From NCBI RefSeq assembly GCF_014192105.1, contig NZ_JACHXK010000006.1, positions 62,001 to 126,000 of the forward strand: a stretch of 64,000 nucleotides of DNA, written 5' to 3'. Shown here in pieces: positions 42,807-50,591 of this stretch. Positions within the stretch are counted from its first letter, which is position 1; every line of letters begins with the position of its first letter. A model generated the notes under the pieces. That model was not told the origin of the DNA and did no database searches. It was given only the letters and a program-made list of their open reading frames with translations. Made by a program: the position numbers and the translations under genes. The stretch comes from Paenibacillus phyllosphaerae. Lineage in GTDB: Bacteria > Bacillota > Bacilli > Paenibacillales > Paenibacillaceae.

Positions 42807-44295
42807 TTGGGTACGCTTGTCGGATCGCGATCAAGTGGTGATCGCCTTGCGTCCGCTCGTGAAGGGCGAGACGCTCGAGCTGGAGAATGGCCAGGCTATC
42901 GAGACGTTGGAGGACGTACCGAAGGGGCATAAACTGCTCACGGTTCCGGTAGCCGCTGGCGGGCATGTCTACAAATTCGGTTACTCGATCGGTCTTGCCA
43001 AGACGGATATTCCAGCTGGCTCCTGGGTGCATACGCATAACCTGAAGACCGGTCTTGGCTCCATTCTCGAGTATCAATATGAGCCGGATTCGGATGTCAT
43101 TCAGGCGGCGCCCGCAGCGGACGTACCGGTCTTCCAAGGTTACGTTCGCCCTAATGGCGAGGTCGGCATCCGCAACGAGATCTGGATCATCAACACCGTC
43201 GGCTGCATTAACAAAACATGCGAAATCTTAGCCAAGCGCGGCAATGACCGCTGCGGCGATGGTGTCGACGGCGTGTTCCACTTCAGCCATCCATTCGGCT
43301 GCTCGCAGCTTGGGGATGACTTGAAGTACACGCAGAGGCTGCTCGCTTCGCTCGTGAATCATCCGAATGCGGCCGGCGTCCTTGTCATCGGGCTCGGTTG
43401 CGAGAATAACGGTATCGGCTCCTTCCGGGAAGCGATCGGGGAAGTGGACCCGAACCGGGTCAAGTTCATGAGCGCGCAAGAGGAAGCGGATGAACTGGAG
43501 AAGGGGCTTGAACTGATCGATGAGCTGATCGCTTACGCCAGTACATTCAAGCGGGAGCCGGTTCCCGTGTCCAAGTTGAAGCTGGGGCTCAAATGCGGCG
43601 GATCGGACGGCTTCTCCGGCATTACGGCCAATCCGCTCGTCGGAACGATATCCGACCGGCTGATCGCAAACGGCGGTACGGCGATTCTGACCGAAGTGCC
43701 GGAGATGTTCGGCGCCGAGACGATCCTGATGAACCGCGCGGCCGACCAGGCCGTATTCGAGGATATCGTCTGCCTCGTCAACGATTTCAAGCAATATTTT
43801 ATCCGGCATGGTCAAGAAATCTATGAGAATCCGTCCCCGGGGAACAAGGCGGGCGGTATTACCACCCTCGAAGAGAAGTCGCTCGGCTGCACGCAGAAGG
43901 GCGGACGCGCCACCGTTCACGACGTGGTCAGCTATGGCGGACGCGTAAGCAAGCACGGGCTCAATCTGTTGGAAGCGCCGGGCAACGATCTGGTGTCGGT
44001 GACGGCGCTATCGGCAGCCGGCGCGCATATCGTCCTGTTCACGACCGGCCGCGGCACGCCGTTCGGCGGACCGGTACCGACGGTGAAGATCGCGACCAAC
44101 TCGGATCTGGCGCAGCACAAGAAGAACTGGATCGACTATAATGCCGGACAGCTGCTGGAGGACAAGTCGATGGGCGAGATGAACGAGACGTTGTGGCAGC
44201 AGCTCATTGCGATTGCATCCGGCGAACGTCAGACGAACAATGAGCGCAACGGCTTCCGGGAGATCGCGATTTTCAAAGACGGCGTTATTCTGTAA
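42799..44295 (+). CDS. uxaA: Altronate dehydratase
   Basis: 498 residues from ATG 42799. The N-terminal SAF domain ('DQVVIALRPLVKGETLELENG...GHKLLTVPVAAGGHVYKFGYSIG') is joined to the large catalytic domain with 'HPFGCSQLGDD', 'GLGCENNG', 'LKCGGSDGFSGITANP' and 'EKSLGCTQKGG', whose cysteines hold the metal site. It dehydrates D-altronate to 2-keto-3-deoxygluconate. The start lies 8 bases inside uxaB, so the two are translationally coupled. Confidence 0.94.
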   Translation: MNDWVRLSDRDQVVIALRPLVKGETLELENGQAIETLEDVPKGHKLLTVPVAAGGHVYKFGYSIGLAKTDIPAGSWVHTHNLKTGLGSILEYQYEPDSDVIQAAPAADVPVFQGYVRPNGEVGIRNEIWIINTVGCINKTCEILAKRGNDRCGDGVDGVFHFSHPFGCSQLGDDLKYTQRLLASLVNHPNAAGVLVIGLGCENNGIGSFREAIGEVDPNRVKFMSAQEEADELEKGLELIDELIAYASTFKREPVPVSKLKLGLKCGGSDGFSGITANPLVGTISDRLIANGGTAILTEVPEMFGAETILMNRAADQAVFEDIVCLVNDFKQYFIRHGQEIYENPSPGNKAGGITTLEEKSLGCTQKGGRATVHDVVSYGGRVSKHGLNLLEAPGNDLVSVTALSAAGAHIVLFTTGRGTPFGGPVPTVKIATNSDLAQHKKNWIDYNAGQLLEDKSMGEMNETLWQQLIAIASGERQTNNERNGFREIAIFKDGVIL

Positions 44296-44328
44296 GCGTC
44301 CCTGAATCCTTCAATCCTTCATGGCAAC

Positions 44329-44365
44329 ATGACAAACATGTCATCATTTTAGTGACTGTCATCAT
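44329..44365. promoter_or_regulatory. Repeats between uxaA and the small membrane gene
   Basis: ATGACA-AACA-TGTCAT forms a small palindrome (44329-44344). TGTCATCAT recurs at 44339-44347 and 44357-44365, 18 bases apart. It may be an operator or, less likely, a weak terminator for uxaA. Confidence 0.35.
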
Positions 44366-44439
44366 GGCTGCCGTCACTTCTGACAGCAGGCGTACTTGGC
44401 TTATGATGGTGTCAGATTCATGAAGGGGAGGGGTTGCAG

Positions 44440-44637
44440 GTGAATATCGTATCGTGGCGTCATCATACGGCGCGGCTTATCCTGCTCGGCGTTATTCTGA
44501 TCGCCGCATGGTTCATGTGGGCGAATGTCATTGCGCCGCTGCGCAGCGAGTTAAACATGCAGACGAGGTCGTTCGAGGACCAGATCGAAACGTTAACCGG
44601 CGCAACGCAGGATCGTCGCATTATTGTCTATAATTGA
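44440..44637 (+). CDS. Small single-helix membrane protein, unknown
   Basis: About 65 residues from GTG 44440, favoured over TTG 44434 because AAGGGGAGGGG is then at a proper distance. One hydrophobic helix ('LILLGVILIAAWFMWANVIAPL') is followed by a charged, probably helical tail. It has its own strong terminator. The role is unknown; it may be an exported or membrane micro-protein. No relation to uxaBA is evident. Confidence 0.6.
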   Translation: MNIVSWRHHTARLILLGVILIAAWFMWANVIAPLRSELNMQTRSFEDQIETLTGATQDRRIIVYN

Positions 44638-44642
44638 TTGTG

Positions 44643-44678
44643 AGGAAGCTGCGCCATTGGTGCAGGCTTCCTTTTTTT
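44643..44678 (+). terminator. Terminator after the small membrane protein
   Basis: GGAAGC at 44644-44649 pairs with GCTTCC at 44666-44671, with an inner TGC/GCA stem, then CTTTTTTT. Confidence 0.88.
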
Positions 44679-44823
44679 ATGCAGACAACAACATGGAACG
44701 TCATACTCTAAAAGTTTTTTTACGCTTCAGTGAACAATTTCATGAACCTCTTCGTCACATGTTTGATTGCATGAGTCGCGTACGGACTGATGTGGTCATA
44801 AGGAAACTTAGGGGGAAACATTC

Positions 44824-45030
44824 ATGGACACGATGAATTCAAGCATACCTTGGAATCTGATCATGCCTTTAATCGTCCTGCAGCTGATTTTGGCTGTGGT
44901 GGGATTACTTTCTCTATATAAAGCGGAAGCCACACGCGGACCGAAATGGTTGTGGGTCATCATCATTCTGTGCGGCAACATTCCGGGGTCGGTCGTTTAT
45001 TTTGTCTTCGGAAGGAAGGATGCCTCATGA
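44824..45030 (+). CDS. PLDc_N-type small membrane protein (YxlE-like)
   Basis: 68 residues with two membrane helices: 'IMPLIVLQLILAVVGLLSLYKAE' and 'WLWVIIILCGNIPGSVVYFVFGRKD'. The second matches the phospholipase-D-nuclease N-terminal motif 'NxxGSxxYFxxGR'. In B. subtilis yxlE has this form and precedes yxlF and yxlG, as here. The stop overlaps the ATPase start (ATGA). No sigY or anti-sigma gene (yxlC/D) lies upstream. Confidence 0.85.
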   Translation: MDTMNSSIPWNLIMPLIVLQLILAVVGLLSLYKAEATRGPKWLWVIIILCGNIPGSVVYFVFGRKDAS

Positions 45031-45950
45031 CCCGGACGCTGCTGCAGGTAAGGGAGTTATCCAAGCGCTTTAAGGAGCGCGAAGTCGTCAAAGGGATATC
45101 GTTCAATATCACCGAAGGCAGCTGCGCGGCTCTACTCGGTCCGAACGGTGCAGGCAAAACGACGACGATCAGTATGCTGGCTGGATTGCTTCAGCCGTCG
45201 GGGGGATCGATCGAGCTATTGGTGAACGGAAGCCCGACTACGGATCGGCGGCCCTACATCGGATTTTTGCCGCAAATGCCCGTGTTCTATCCATGGATGA
45301 CCGGGGTTGAGTTTCTGCTCTATGCCGGAGAGCTTGCTGGGTTGACAAGCCGTGAAGTCAAGAGCGAGACCGGCGAGTGGCTGGAGGCAGTGGGCCTTCG
45401 GGAGGCGGGCAAGCGCAGGATCGGCAGTTATTCAGGCGGCATGAAACAGCGTTTGGGGCTTGCTCAGGCACTCATTCACCGACCGAAGCTGCTCATTCTT
45501 GATGAGCCGGTGTCAGCGCTTGACCCTACGGGGCGTAAGGATGTGCTGACTCTGCTCCAACGCATCCGCCGGGAGACGACGGTCCTGTTTTCCACGCACG
45601 TGTTGCATGATGCAGAAGAGATTTGCGATGAAATTATTATGATTCGCAATGGCGATATCGCCCTCCAAGGAAGCCTTGATCATGTTCGCCGAACTTACAG
45701 CGAGCCGGTCATCAGGCTGGAGGTGGGGGGAGACGAGGCATCGCGGTCCTGGCTGACCGCTGCCTGCGGCAAAGATTTTGTCATCCATTCGGAGGTGTCC
45801 GGAGGACGTGCGAAGATGAAGGTGGCGAATGTCGAGCAAGCTTCCCGTGCGCTCATGGCCGATGCAGTATCCCACCGCATCATGATCCGTTCGTTGGAAG
45901 CGGGCCATAGCACGCTCGAAGACTTGTTCTTAAAGGTGGTGCAAGCATGA
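45027..45950 (+). CDS. ABC transporter ATPase (YxlF-like)
   Basis: 307 residues from ATG 45027 (GGAAGGAAGG site). Walker A is 'GPNGAGKTT', signature 'YSGGMKQR', Walker B 'LLILDEPVSALD' and the H-loop 'STHVLHDAEE'. The C-terminal ~90 residues are the usual regulatory tail. It pairs with the permease that follows by ATGA overlap. YxlFG in B. subtilis is linked to SigY control; the substrate is not known. The longer frame from 44946 lies inside the previous gene. Confidence 0.92.
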   Translation: MTRTLLQVRELSKRFKEREVVKGISFNITEGSCAALLGPNGAGKTTTISMLAGLLQPSGGSIELLVNGSPTTDRRPYIGFLPQMPVFYPWMTGVEFLLYAGELAGLTSREVKSETGEWLEAVGLREAGKRRIGSYSGGMKQRLGLAQALIHRPKLLILDEPVSALDPTGRKDVLTLLQRIRRETTVLFSTHVLHDAEEICDEIIMIRNGDIALQGSLDHVRRTYSEPVIRLEVGGDEASRSWLTAACGKDFVIHSEVSGGRAKMKVANVEQASRALMADAVSHRIMIRSLEAGHSTLEDLFLKVVQA

Positions 45951-46726
45951 GGCAGTTCTTATTGTTCTTTCGCAAAGAAATGATGGAGATGAGGCGCAGC
46001 TTTAAATGGCTGTGGGTGCCGCTCGTGTTTTTGATGCTGGGGATCATACAGCCCGTGGTAACGCGTTTTATGCCGCAAATTTTGGAATCCTCGGGCAATT
46101 TGCCAAAAGGCATGACGATCACGATCGAGCCACCTTCGGGATCGGAAGTGATGGCGCAGACGCTTGGTCAATACAACTCAGTCGGGCTCATGATCTTGGT
46201 GCTGTCCATTATGACCCTGATTTCCGGTGAACGTCAAAGCGGCGTTTCGCAGATGATTTTTGCAAAGCCGGTGTCTTACGTATCCTATGCGGCGGCCAAG
46301 TGGGCAAGCATGCTGTCTCTCGTCACCGCATCCTTCGTACTCGGCTATGCGGGGGCCTGGTATTATACGATGCAGATGATCGGAAACGTCGAGACCGGGG
46401 CAGCCGTCAAAGCAGGACTACTCTATTTGCTGTGGCTTTGGTTTACCGGATCGCTCACGCTGCTCATGAGTTCTCTCCTGAATCCTGCGGCAGGCATCGC
46501 CTTCGTTAGCATTGGAGCGGCCATACTGCTGTCCATGGCTTCGGGATGGCTGCCACGGTTTACGGCCTACAGCCCCGGTTCCTTGCCGCAAATTTCGGTG
46601 CGGTGGCTGCAGGCAAGCGATGCGCCTGCGGGTGCCTTTGGCGCGGCGATCCTTTGTTTGATGTGCATGATCTTCTTTTTCATGATCGCAGCTTATCAAG
46701 TGAAGATAAGGAAATCCAACGTATAA
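45947..46726 (+). CDS. ABC-2 type permease (YxlG-like)
   Basis: 259 residues and about six helices, starting 'MRQFLLFFRKEMMEMRRSFKWLWVPLVFLMLG', a typical ABC-2/NosY-like beginning. It has the long extracellular loop after helix 1 and 'LISGERQSGVSQMIFAKPVSYVSYAAAKW' before the later helices. It forms the membrane half of the exporter encoded with the overlapping ATPase gene. Confidence 0.9.
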   Translation: MRQFLLFFRKEMMEMRRSFKWLWVPLVFLMLGIIQPVVTRFMPQILESSGNLPKGMTITIEPPSGSEVMAQTLGQYNSVGLMILVLSIMTLISGERQSGVSQMIFAKPVSYVSYAAAKWASMLSLVTASFVLGYAGAWYYTMQMIGNVETGAAVKAGLLYLLWLWFTGSLTLLMSSLLNPAAGIAFVSIGAAILLSMASGWLPRFTAYSPGSLPQISVRWLQASDAPAGAFGAAILCLMCMIFFFMIAAYQVKIRKSNV

Positions 46727-46881
46727 CAGACATGAGATGCGAAAATATGAATTATTGCTGAGATCATCAATCATGACTACGTGGGAAGTGAGCAACAATG
46801 GATTGATGCCAGAGTAGAGACGTCGCTCAACTGGATATACTACCAGACAAAGGCTAGCGTATTCATAAGGAGGAAGATGGC

Positions 46882-47061
46882 ATGGAACGGCGTTCGGACT
46901 ACAAGCAAGGACAGGCCGAGACGGAAGCGAATGGGCTGACGCAGGAACAATTGGAAGCCGAGCAGGCGAATCTGGCGCTCGACGAAGTTGCGTACGGTCC
47001 TTCAGAGGAAGAGGCGTTTCAGGAAAAGGCGGGATACTCGCCGCCATTCTTTCGGAATTGA
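46882..47061 (+). CDS. Small acidic protein of 59 residues, unknown
   Basis: ATG at 46882 with AAGGAGGA 7-8 bases upstream opens a 59-codon frame: 'MERRSDYKQGQAETEANG...LTQEQLEAEQANLALDEVAYG', ending 'AGYSPPFFRN'. It is hydrophilic, strongly acidic and probably unstructured, like small spore or stress proteins of bacilli, though I match it to no family. The ribosome site and codon use, and the terminator at 47127, support expression. Confidence 0.6.
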   Translation: MERRSDYKQGQAETEANGLTQEQLEAEQANLALDEVAYGPSEEEAFQEKAGYSPPFFRN

Positions 47062-47126
47062 TGCGTGTTGATTGTTCTTGAAAAGCGGAAAGGGTTGGAT
47101 GTCTCCAATTGAATCCAAAGGGAAGT

Positions 47127-47183
47127 AGGTACCCATACACGGGACACTTTACAAAAAAGTGTTTATGTGAAGGGTACCTTTTT
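47127..47183 (+). terminator. Long hairpin terminator
   Basis: AGGTACCC (47127-47134) pairs with GGGTACCT (47172-47179), with an inner ACACTTT/AAAGTGT stem, then TTTTTG. Confidence 0.85.
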
Positions 47184-47230
47184 GTATGCTGATAGTAGCA
47201 TCTAGCCGGGATGTTACTGGAGGAATTTGA

Positions 47231-47905
47231 TTGAATGGTCATGGAATGAAGCTAGAAGAGTATAGGAACCGGGCATCCGAAGTGGAAGATTGGGCACCGG
47301 GGTGGGAAGCAATTGATATAGTATTCGAACGACTCTATCCAGGTCAGACGCCGGTTCATTATGGGACCGAGTTACATCAACGCGCTGTCTTTGGCGGAGA
47401 AAATTATCTGGATGGCTATAGTATTTACGACTCGCCAAATGGATACAAGCATTTAGTGACGTATGGCATGACTGAACTGTACGTTGAAGAGGAAGCTGTC
47501 GGTGGAGAGTGGAGTCGATGGGGATATGAAATGACCATGAAACTAAAAGAGGACTCCATCGAGGAGTGCCTATGGGCAATTAATATGCTTTCTAATCTTG
47601 CGTACTACACCTACACACAAGAGCGGGACTTAGAGCCGCTTCAATTTGTGGCTGGCAGAGGAACGTCCATTCGAACTGACATTGAGTCAGCGATAACGGC
47701 GTTATTACTGGTTAATGACACGGAAGTGGAAGGCATAGATACCGTCCATGGGAAGGTGGATTTTGTTCAATTAGTCGGCATTACCCAACGAGAGTTAGAA
47801 GTGTTAAGAGAGGACCGCAATCAGATTGGAAGGTTGATCGAAAATATGAAGAAGGACAATCCATTTTTGATTACAGATATGAAGCGAACGAAGTCCTATT
47901 TGTAA
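47231..47905 (+). CDS. SUFU (Suppressor of fused) domain protein
   Basis: 224 residues, starting with TTG at 47231 (GGAGG 7 bases upstream). The fold is the SUFU domain: 'HYGTELHQRAVFGGENYLDGYSIYDSPNGYKHLVTYGMTELYVEE...WSRWGYEMTMKLK' and a C-terminal 'VQLVGITQRELEVLRED'. In bacteria SUFU proteins are common immunity proteins in polymorphic toxin loci. Here no toxin is beside it, so it may be an orphan immunity gene. It is AT-richer than the sugar and T7SS genes, a hint of separate ancestry. Confidence 0.87.
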   Translation: MNGHGMKLEEYRNRASEVEDWAPGWEAIDIVFERLYPGQTPVHYGTELHQRAVFGGENYLDGYSIYDSPNGYKHLVTYGMTELYVEEEAVGGEWSRWGYEMTMKLKEDSIEECLWAINMLSNLAYYTYTQERDLEPLQFVAGRGTSIRTDIESAITALLLVNDTEVEGIDTVHGKVDFVQLVGITQRELEVLREDRNQIGRLIENMKKDNPFLITDMKRTKSYL

Positions 47906-47930
47906 ATAACATACAAAGCTGACACCTTGG

Positions 47931-47960
47931 CAACCGTTCTTTAATGAGCGGTTGTTATTG
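47931..47960 (+). terminator. Hairpin after the SUFU gene
   Basis: AACCGTTC and GAGCGGTT pair with one mismatch around TTTAAT, followed by GTTATTGTTG. Confidence 0.6.
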
Positions 47961-48045
47961 TTGAATGAAAAGCAGGATAGTTCGAAAATCGTCTGGGTAA
48001 ATTATCCTTCGAATGCGCGATGCGGCGAATAACGGGGGTTAAATC

Positions 48046-49122
48046 ATGGATCGGAAAGAAAAGTCCAGAAGGTTATCTATCACTTGCAGCATACTCTTGA
48101 TTTTACTAGCCTTTTTCTTAGTAGAACGCCAGCACATATCGGCTACTGTTCGAGACGCGACTATTATTGAGGAGAATAGATTACCGAAAAGCCATCCACC
48201 TCGCTTTAGCCCTGAAGAAGTTCGCATTGGCGATACGATTGCTGGAATGAAGGTCCTGTCCATACAAAGCGGTACGTCACCGATGCCATACTTCCTTATG
48301 GAGTTGGAGGGCGAGCTGAAATTGAAGGGATATTATTATCAAGGTTACGAAGGGGAAATGTACTTTTACCCGGATAAGACATCCAGAGAACGGCTCCCTC
48401 AAGTTGCTGACAATGCAGCAAATCTAACCGTTAGATATCGGTTCCCGAAAGAAGCGCTGAAGGTGGAGCTTGGTGATGCGTTGTTAGGCAGGGCAGAGGT
48501 CGTCATAGCAAACTATACGGTTCGTTATGTACCGGACGCAGATGACCAAAATGCGCAATTTGAGAATGGCCAGTCCTATATCATTCTTGGGGACCAAAAG
48601 CTGTCCTTCGAACATGAACGGCGGATAAAAAATCTGACATCGCCAAAAACAATTCATATCTGGGAGAGATTCCACACCTTATTACTGCCAGAACAAGGGA
48701 ATGTAGTAGAGAAAATTGGTTTAGCCGAGTATCGCTGGAAGGGTTTGGATGTGAGCCTTGGCATTAGAGATCTTTGGACCACATACCGTGGGAAACCAGA
48801 TTTCGAAATGTTGATCGGCAACCATGCCGGAATCGTGAGGCTGGAAACCGTATCTATAAATGAACGAACGCTCTATTATCTCGAGATAGAGCGGGATCAC
48901 TATGACAGGCAAGAGAGCCGCTACAACGGTGAAATGGAATACGAATATTGTCTTGTAGCGACCTTTGAAGACGCCGCTGCGGCGTTGCTTCAACAAGATC
49001 GGCAGCTCGCTTTAACGCTGTTCATAAGTTCGGGGACGGAGAAACTTCCAGGTGCGAAAGAAATGCTGCTTGAGCTAGCTCGATCTTGGACGCTACCTCC
49101 TGAGGATTTGTTGATGCGGTAA
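48046..49122 (+). CDS. Membrane-anchored protein of unknown function
   Basis: 358 residues. An N-terminal helix (residues ~11-26, 'ITCSILLILLAFFLVE') anchors a large extracytoplasmic part. Two beta-rich regions are visible, 'GDTIAGMKVLSIQSG...LMELEGELKLKGYYYQGYEGEMYFYPD' (60-110) and 'LDVSLGIRDLWTTYRGKPDFEMLIGNHAGIV' (230-270). The tail is helical. GGGG ahead of the ATG is a modest ribosome site. No family is recognised. It has lower GC than most of the window, like the SUFU gene before it. Confidence 0.7.
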   Translation: MDRKEKSRRLSITCSILLILLAFFLVERQHISATVRDATIIEENRLPKSHPPRFSPEEVRIGDTIAGMKVLSIQSGTSPMPYFLMELEGELKLKGYYYQGYEGEMYFYPDKTSRERLPQVADNAANLTVRYRFPKEALKVELGDALLGRAEVVIANYTVRYVPDADDQNAQFENGQSYIILGDQKLSFEHERRIKNLTSPKTIHIWERFHTLLLPEQGNVVEKIGLAEYRWKGLDVSLGIRDLWTTYRGKPDFEMLIGNHAGIVRLETVSINERTLYYLEIERDHYDRQESRYNGEMEYEYCLVATFEDAAAALLQQDRQLALTLFISSGTEKLPGAKEMLLELARSWTLPPEDLLMR

Positions 49123-49137
49123 ACCCGGGCACAACAA

Positions 49138-49185
49138 AGCGACGAGATCCGGAAGAACTTCCGAACTCGTCGCTCTTTCTCTTTC
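49138..49185. terminator. Bidirectional terminator between convergent genes
   Basis: GCGACGAG (49139-49146) pairs with CTCGTCGC (49166-49173), with an inner CGGAAG/CTTCCG stem. T-rich on both exits. Confidence 0.88.
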
Positions 49186-49198
49186 AATAATAACCCCA

Positions 49199-50455
49199 TC
49201 AACGCACTTGCTCCAGCTTCTGCAACAAGACATCGCCGACGTCGGTATTCGTCATATTGATCCGTTTCAGACGGAGGGTGCTCGGCTGGGCGCCGGGGAC
49301 ATTCTGGCCGGGCTTGACGAGCAGCGTCATCGTAAATCCTGCCTTGCGGGCGATCGATTCGCTCGCTTGGCTGTAATCGCCGAATGGGTAGCAGAGCACG
49401 AAGACGGGACGATGCGTATAATGCTCGATCATTTCTTTCGACCGGATAAAATCGTCCAGCACTTTGCGCTCGAATTGCGCCTTCGTCTCGGGCCGTTTCC
49501 CGACATAAGCTGGCGCCGTTACGAGACCGCGTTCGTCCTTTGAACCGCGAACCCGGCCTTTGCGGTGCAAGTCGTAGGTGTGGCTTTGGATATCGACGAG
49601 TCCGCTAGCCGACATCTCGGCAATCTGGGCCCAAGTCAGTTTCGGCGCGGCGTCATCGCCTTGTTGGACGCCTTCGTCCTTGCGCATCATCGAGGCAATG
49701 ACGAAAATCGTCGCCTTGACGTTATATTTCTGCAGCAGCGGGTAGGCCAGCGCATAGTTGCTTTCGTAGCCGTCATCGAATGTGAGATAGACGGGCTTCA
49801 GCGGGAAGAGCCGCTTCCCCTCCAGATACGCTTGCGCTTCCGCGGCAGACAACGTCATATACCCGTTCTCCGACAGCGCGGCGAGCTGCTTCTCCAGCAT
49901 GTTCGGATGGACGATGGTAGAAGCGTTCTGATTCGTCTGAAAATGATGGTACATCAGAATCGGCAGCGCGTCCTTCTCCGTCCTATAGCGCTCACCGTTA
50001 TTGGCGATACTCAGCCGGTGCGTGAGCGGATTCCAGTTCACCGAATAATTACCGAAGCCGATCAGCTTATCGACGGGAAAATAGAGCGTGTTTTTGCGCT
50101 GGATGAGTTCCGCCTGCTTGAAATTTAACGCCTTCGATTCCGCCGGCAATGCCTCGTTGGCGTGAAGCGTTACGCCTCCCGGCAACGTCTCCAGCTCTAG
50201 CCCGAAGCGGGAAACCGCATCGTCAAGCGAGAGGTAGAGGCTTCCGGATCGCTCGAAAGGCCGGTGGTGCAGCTCAGCTTCCCACCCGTTAAAGTAGGTC
50301 TGAATCGCGATCGCTTCATGGCCGTATGGGAACAACACGAGCAGCAGAATAGCGAGAATTAGACTGATTTTGGACTTTATAGTTAGCGTTGGTTTCGGAT
50401 GTATTTGTGTATGGAGCGGGAGATTGTTCTGGTCTCGCAAGCGCACGGGTATCAT
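49199..50455 (-). CDS. Polysaccharide deacetylase with copper-amine-oxidase-like stalk domain
   Basis: About 418 residues from the ATG at 50453-50455. An N-terminal membrane segment ('KISLILAILLLVLFPYGHEAIA') is followed by a stalk domain ('FNGWEAELHHRPFERSGSLYLSLDDAVSRFGLE...NYSVNWNPLTHRLSI'). The CE4 NodB deacetylase comes next: 'PVYLTFDDGYESNYALAYPLLQKY' provides the Asp pair, 'DIQSHTYDLH' the metal His, and 'FVLCYPFGDYS' the later motif. It would remove acetyl groups from a cell-wall or surface polysaccharide outside the cell. The start is uncertain; an upstream codon at 50533 adds 26 residues. Confidence 0.87.
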   Translation of the reverse strand: MIPVRLRDQNNLPLHTQIHPKPTLTIKSKISLILAILLLVLFPYGHEAIAIQTYFNGWEAELHHRPFERSGSLYLSLDDAVSRFGLELETLPGGVTLHANEALPAESKALNFKQAELIQRKNTLYFPVDKLIGFGNYSVNWNPLTHRLSIANNGERYRTEKDALPILMYHHFQTNQNASTIVHPNMLEKQLAALSENGYMTLSAAEAQAYLEGKRLFPLKPVYLTFDDGYESNYALAYPLLQKYNVKATIFVIASMMRKDEGVQQGDDAAPKLTWAQIAEMSASGLVDIQSHTYDLHRKGRVRGSKDERGLVTAPAYVGKRPETKAQFERKVLDDFIRSKEMIEHYTHRPVFVLCYPFGDYSQASESIARKAGFTMTLLVKPGQNVPGAQPSTLRLKRINMTNTDVGDVLLQKLEQVR

Positions 50456-50553
50456 TTGTATAACCAATCCTTTATGTAAATGAGTTCCAATGTTAGACGA
50501 CGCATGACAGCATAAAGTTGCAAGATTTGGCATGAAAAATTTGAAAACGAAAA

Positions 50554-50582
50554 CAAAAAAATGCCTCCAAAAGAGGAGGCAT
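50554..50582 (-). terminator. Terminator of the rtcB gene
   Basis: ATGCCTCC (50561-50568) pairs with GGAGGCAT (50575-50582). On the reverse strand it leads to TTTTTTTGTTTTC. Confidence 0.9.
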
Positions 50583-50591
50583 AGCGATTGG

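Noticed and set aside
44624..44836. 70-codon frame across the terminator at 44643
   Set aside because: It reads through a strong hairpin with a T tract and has no ribosome site or recognisable sequence.
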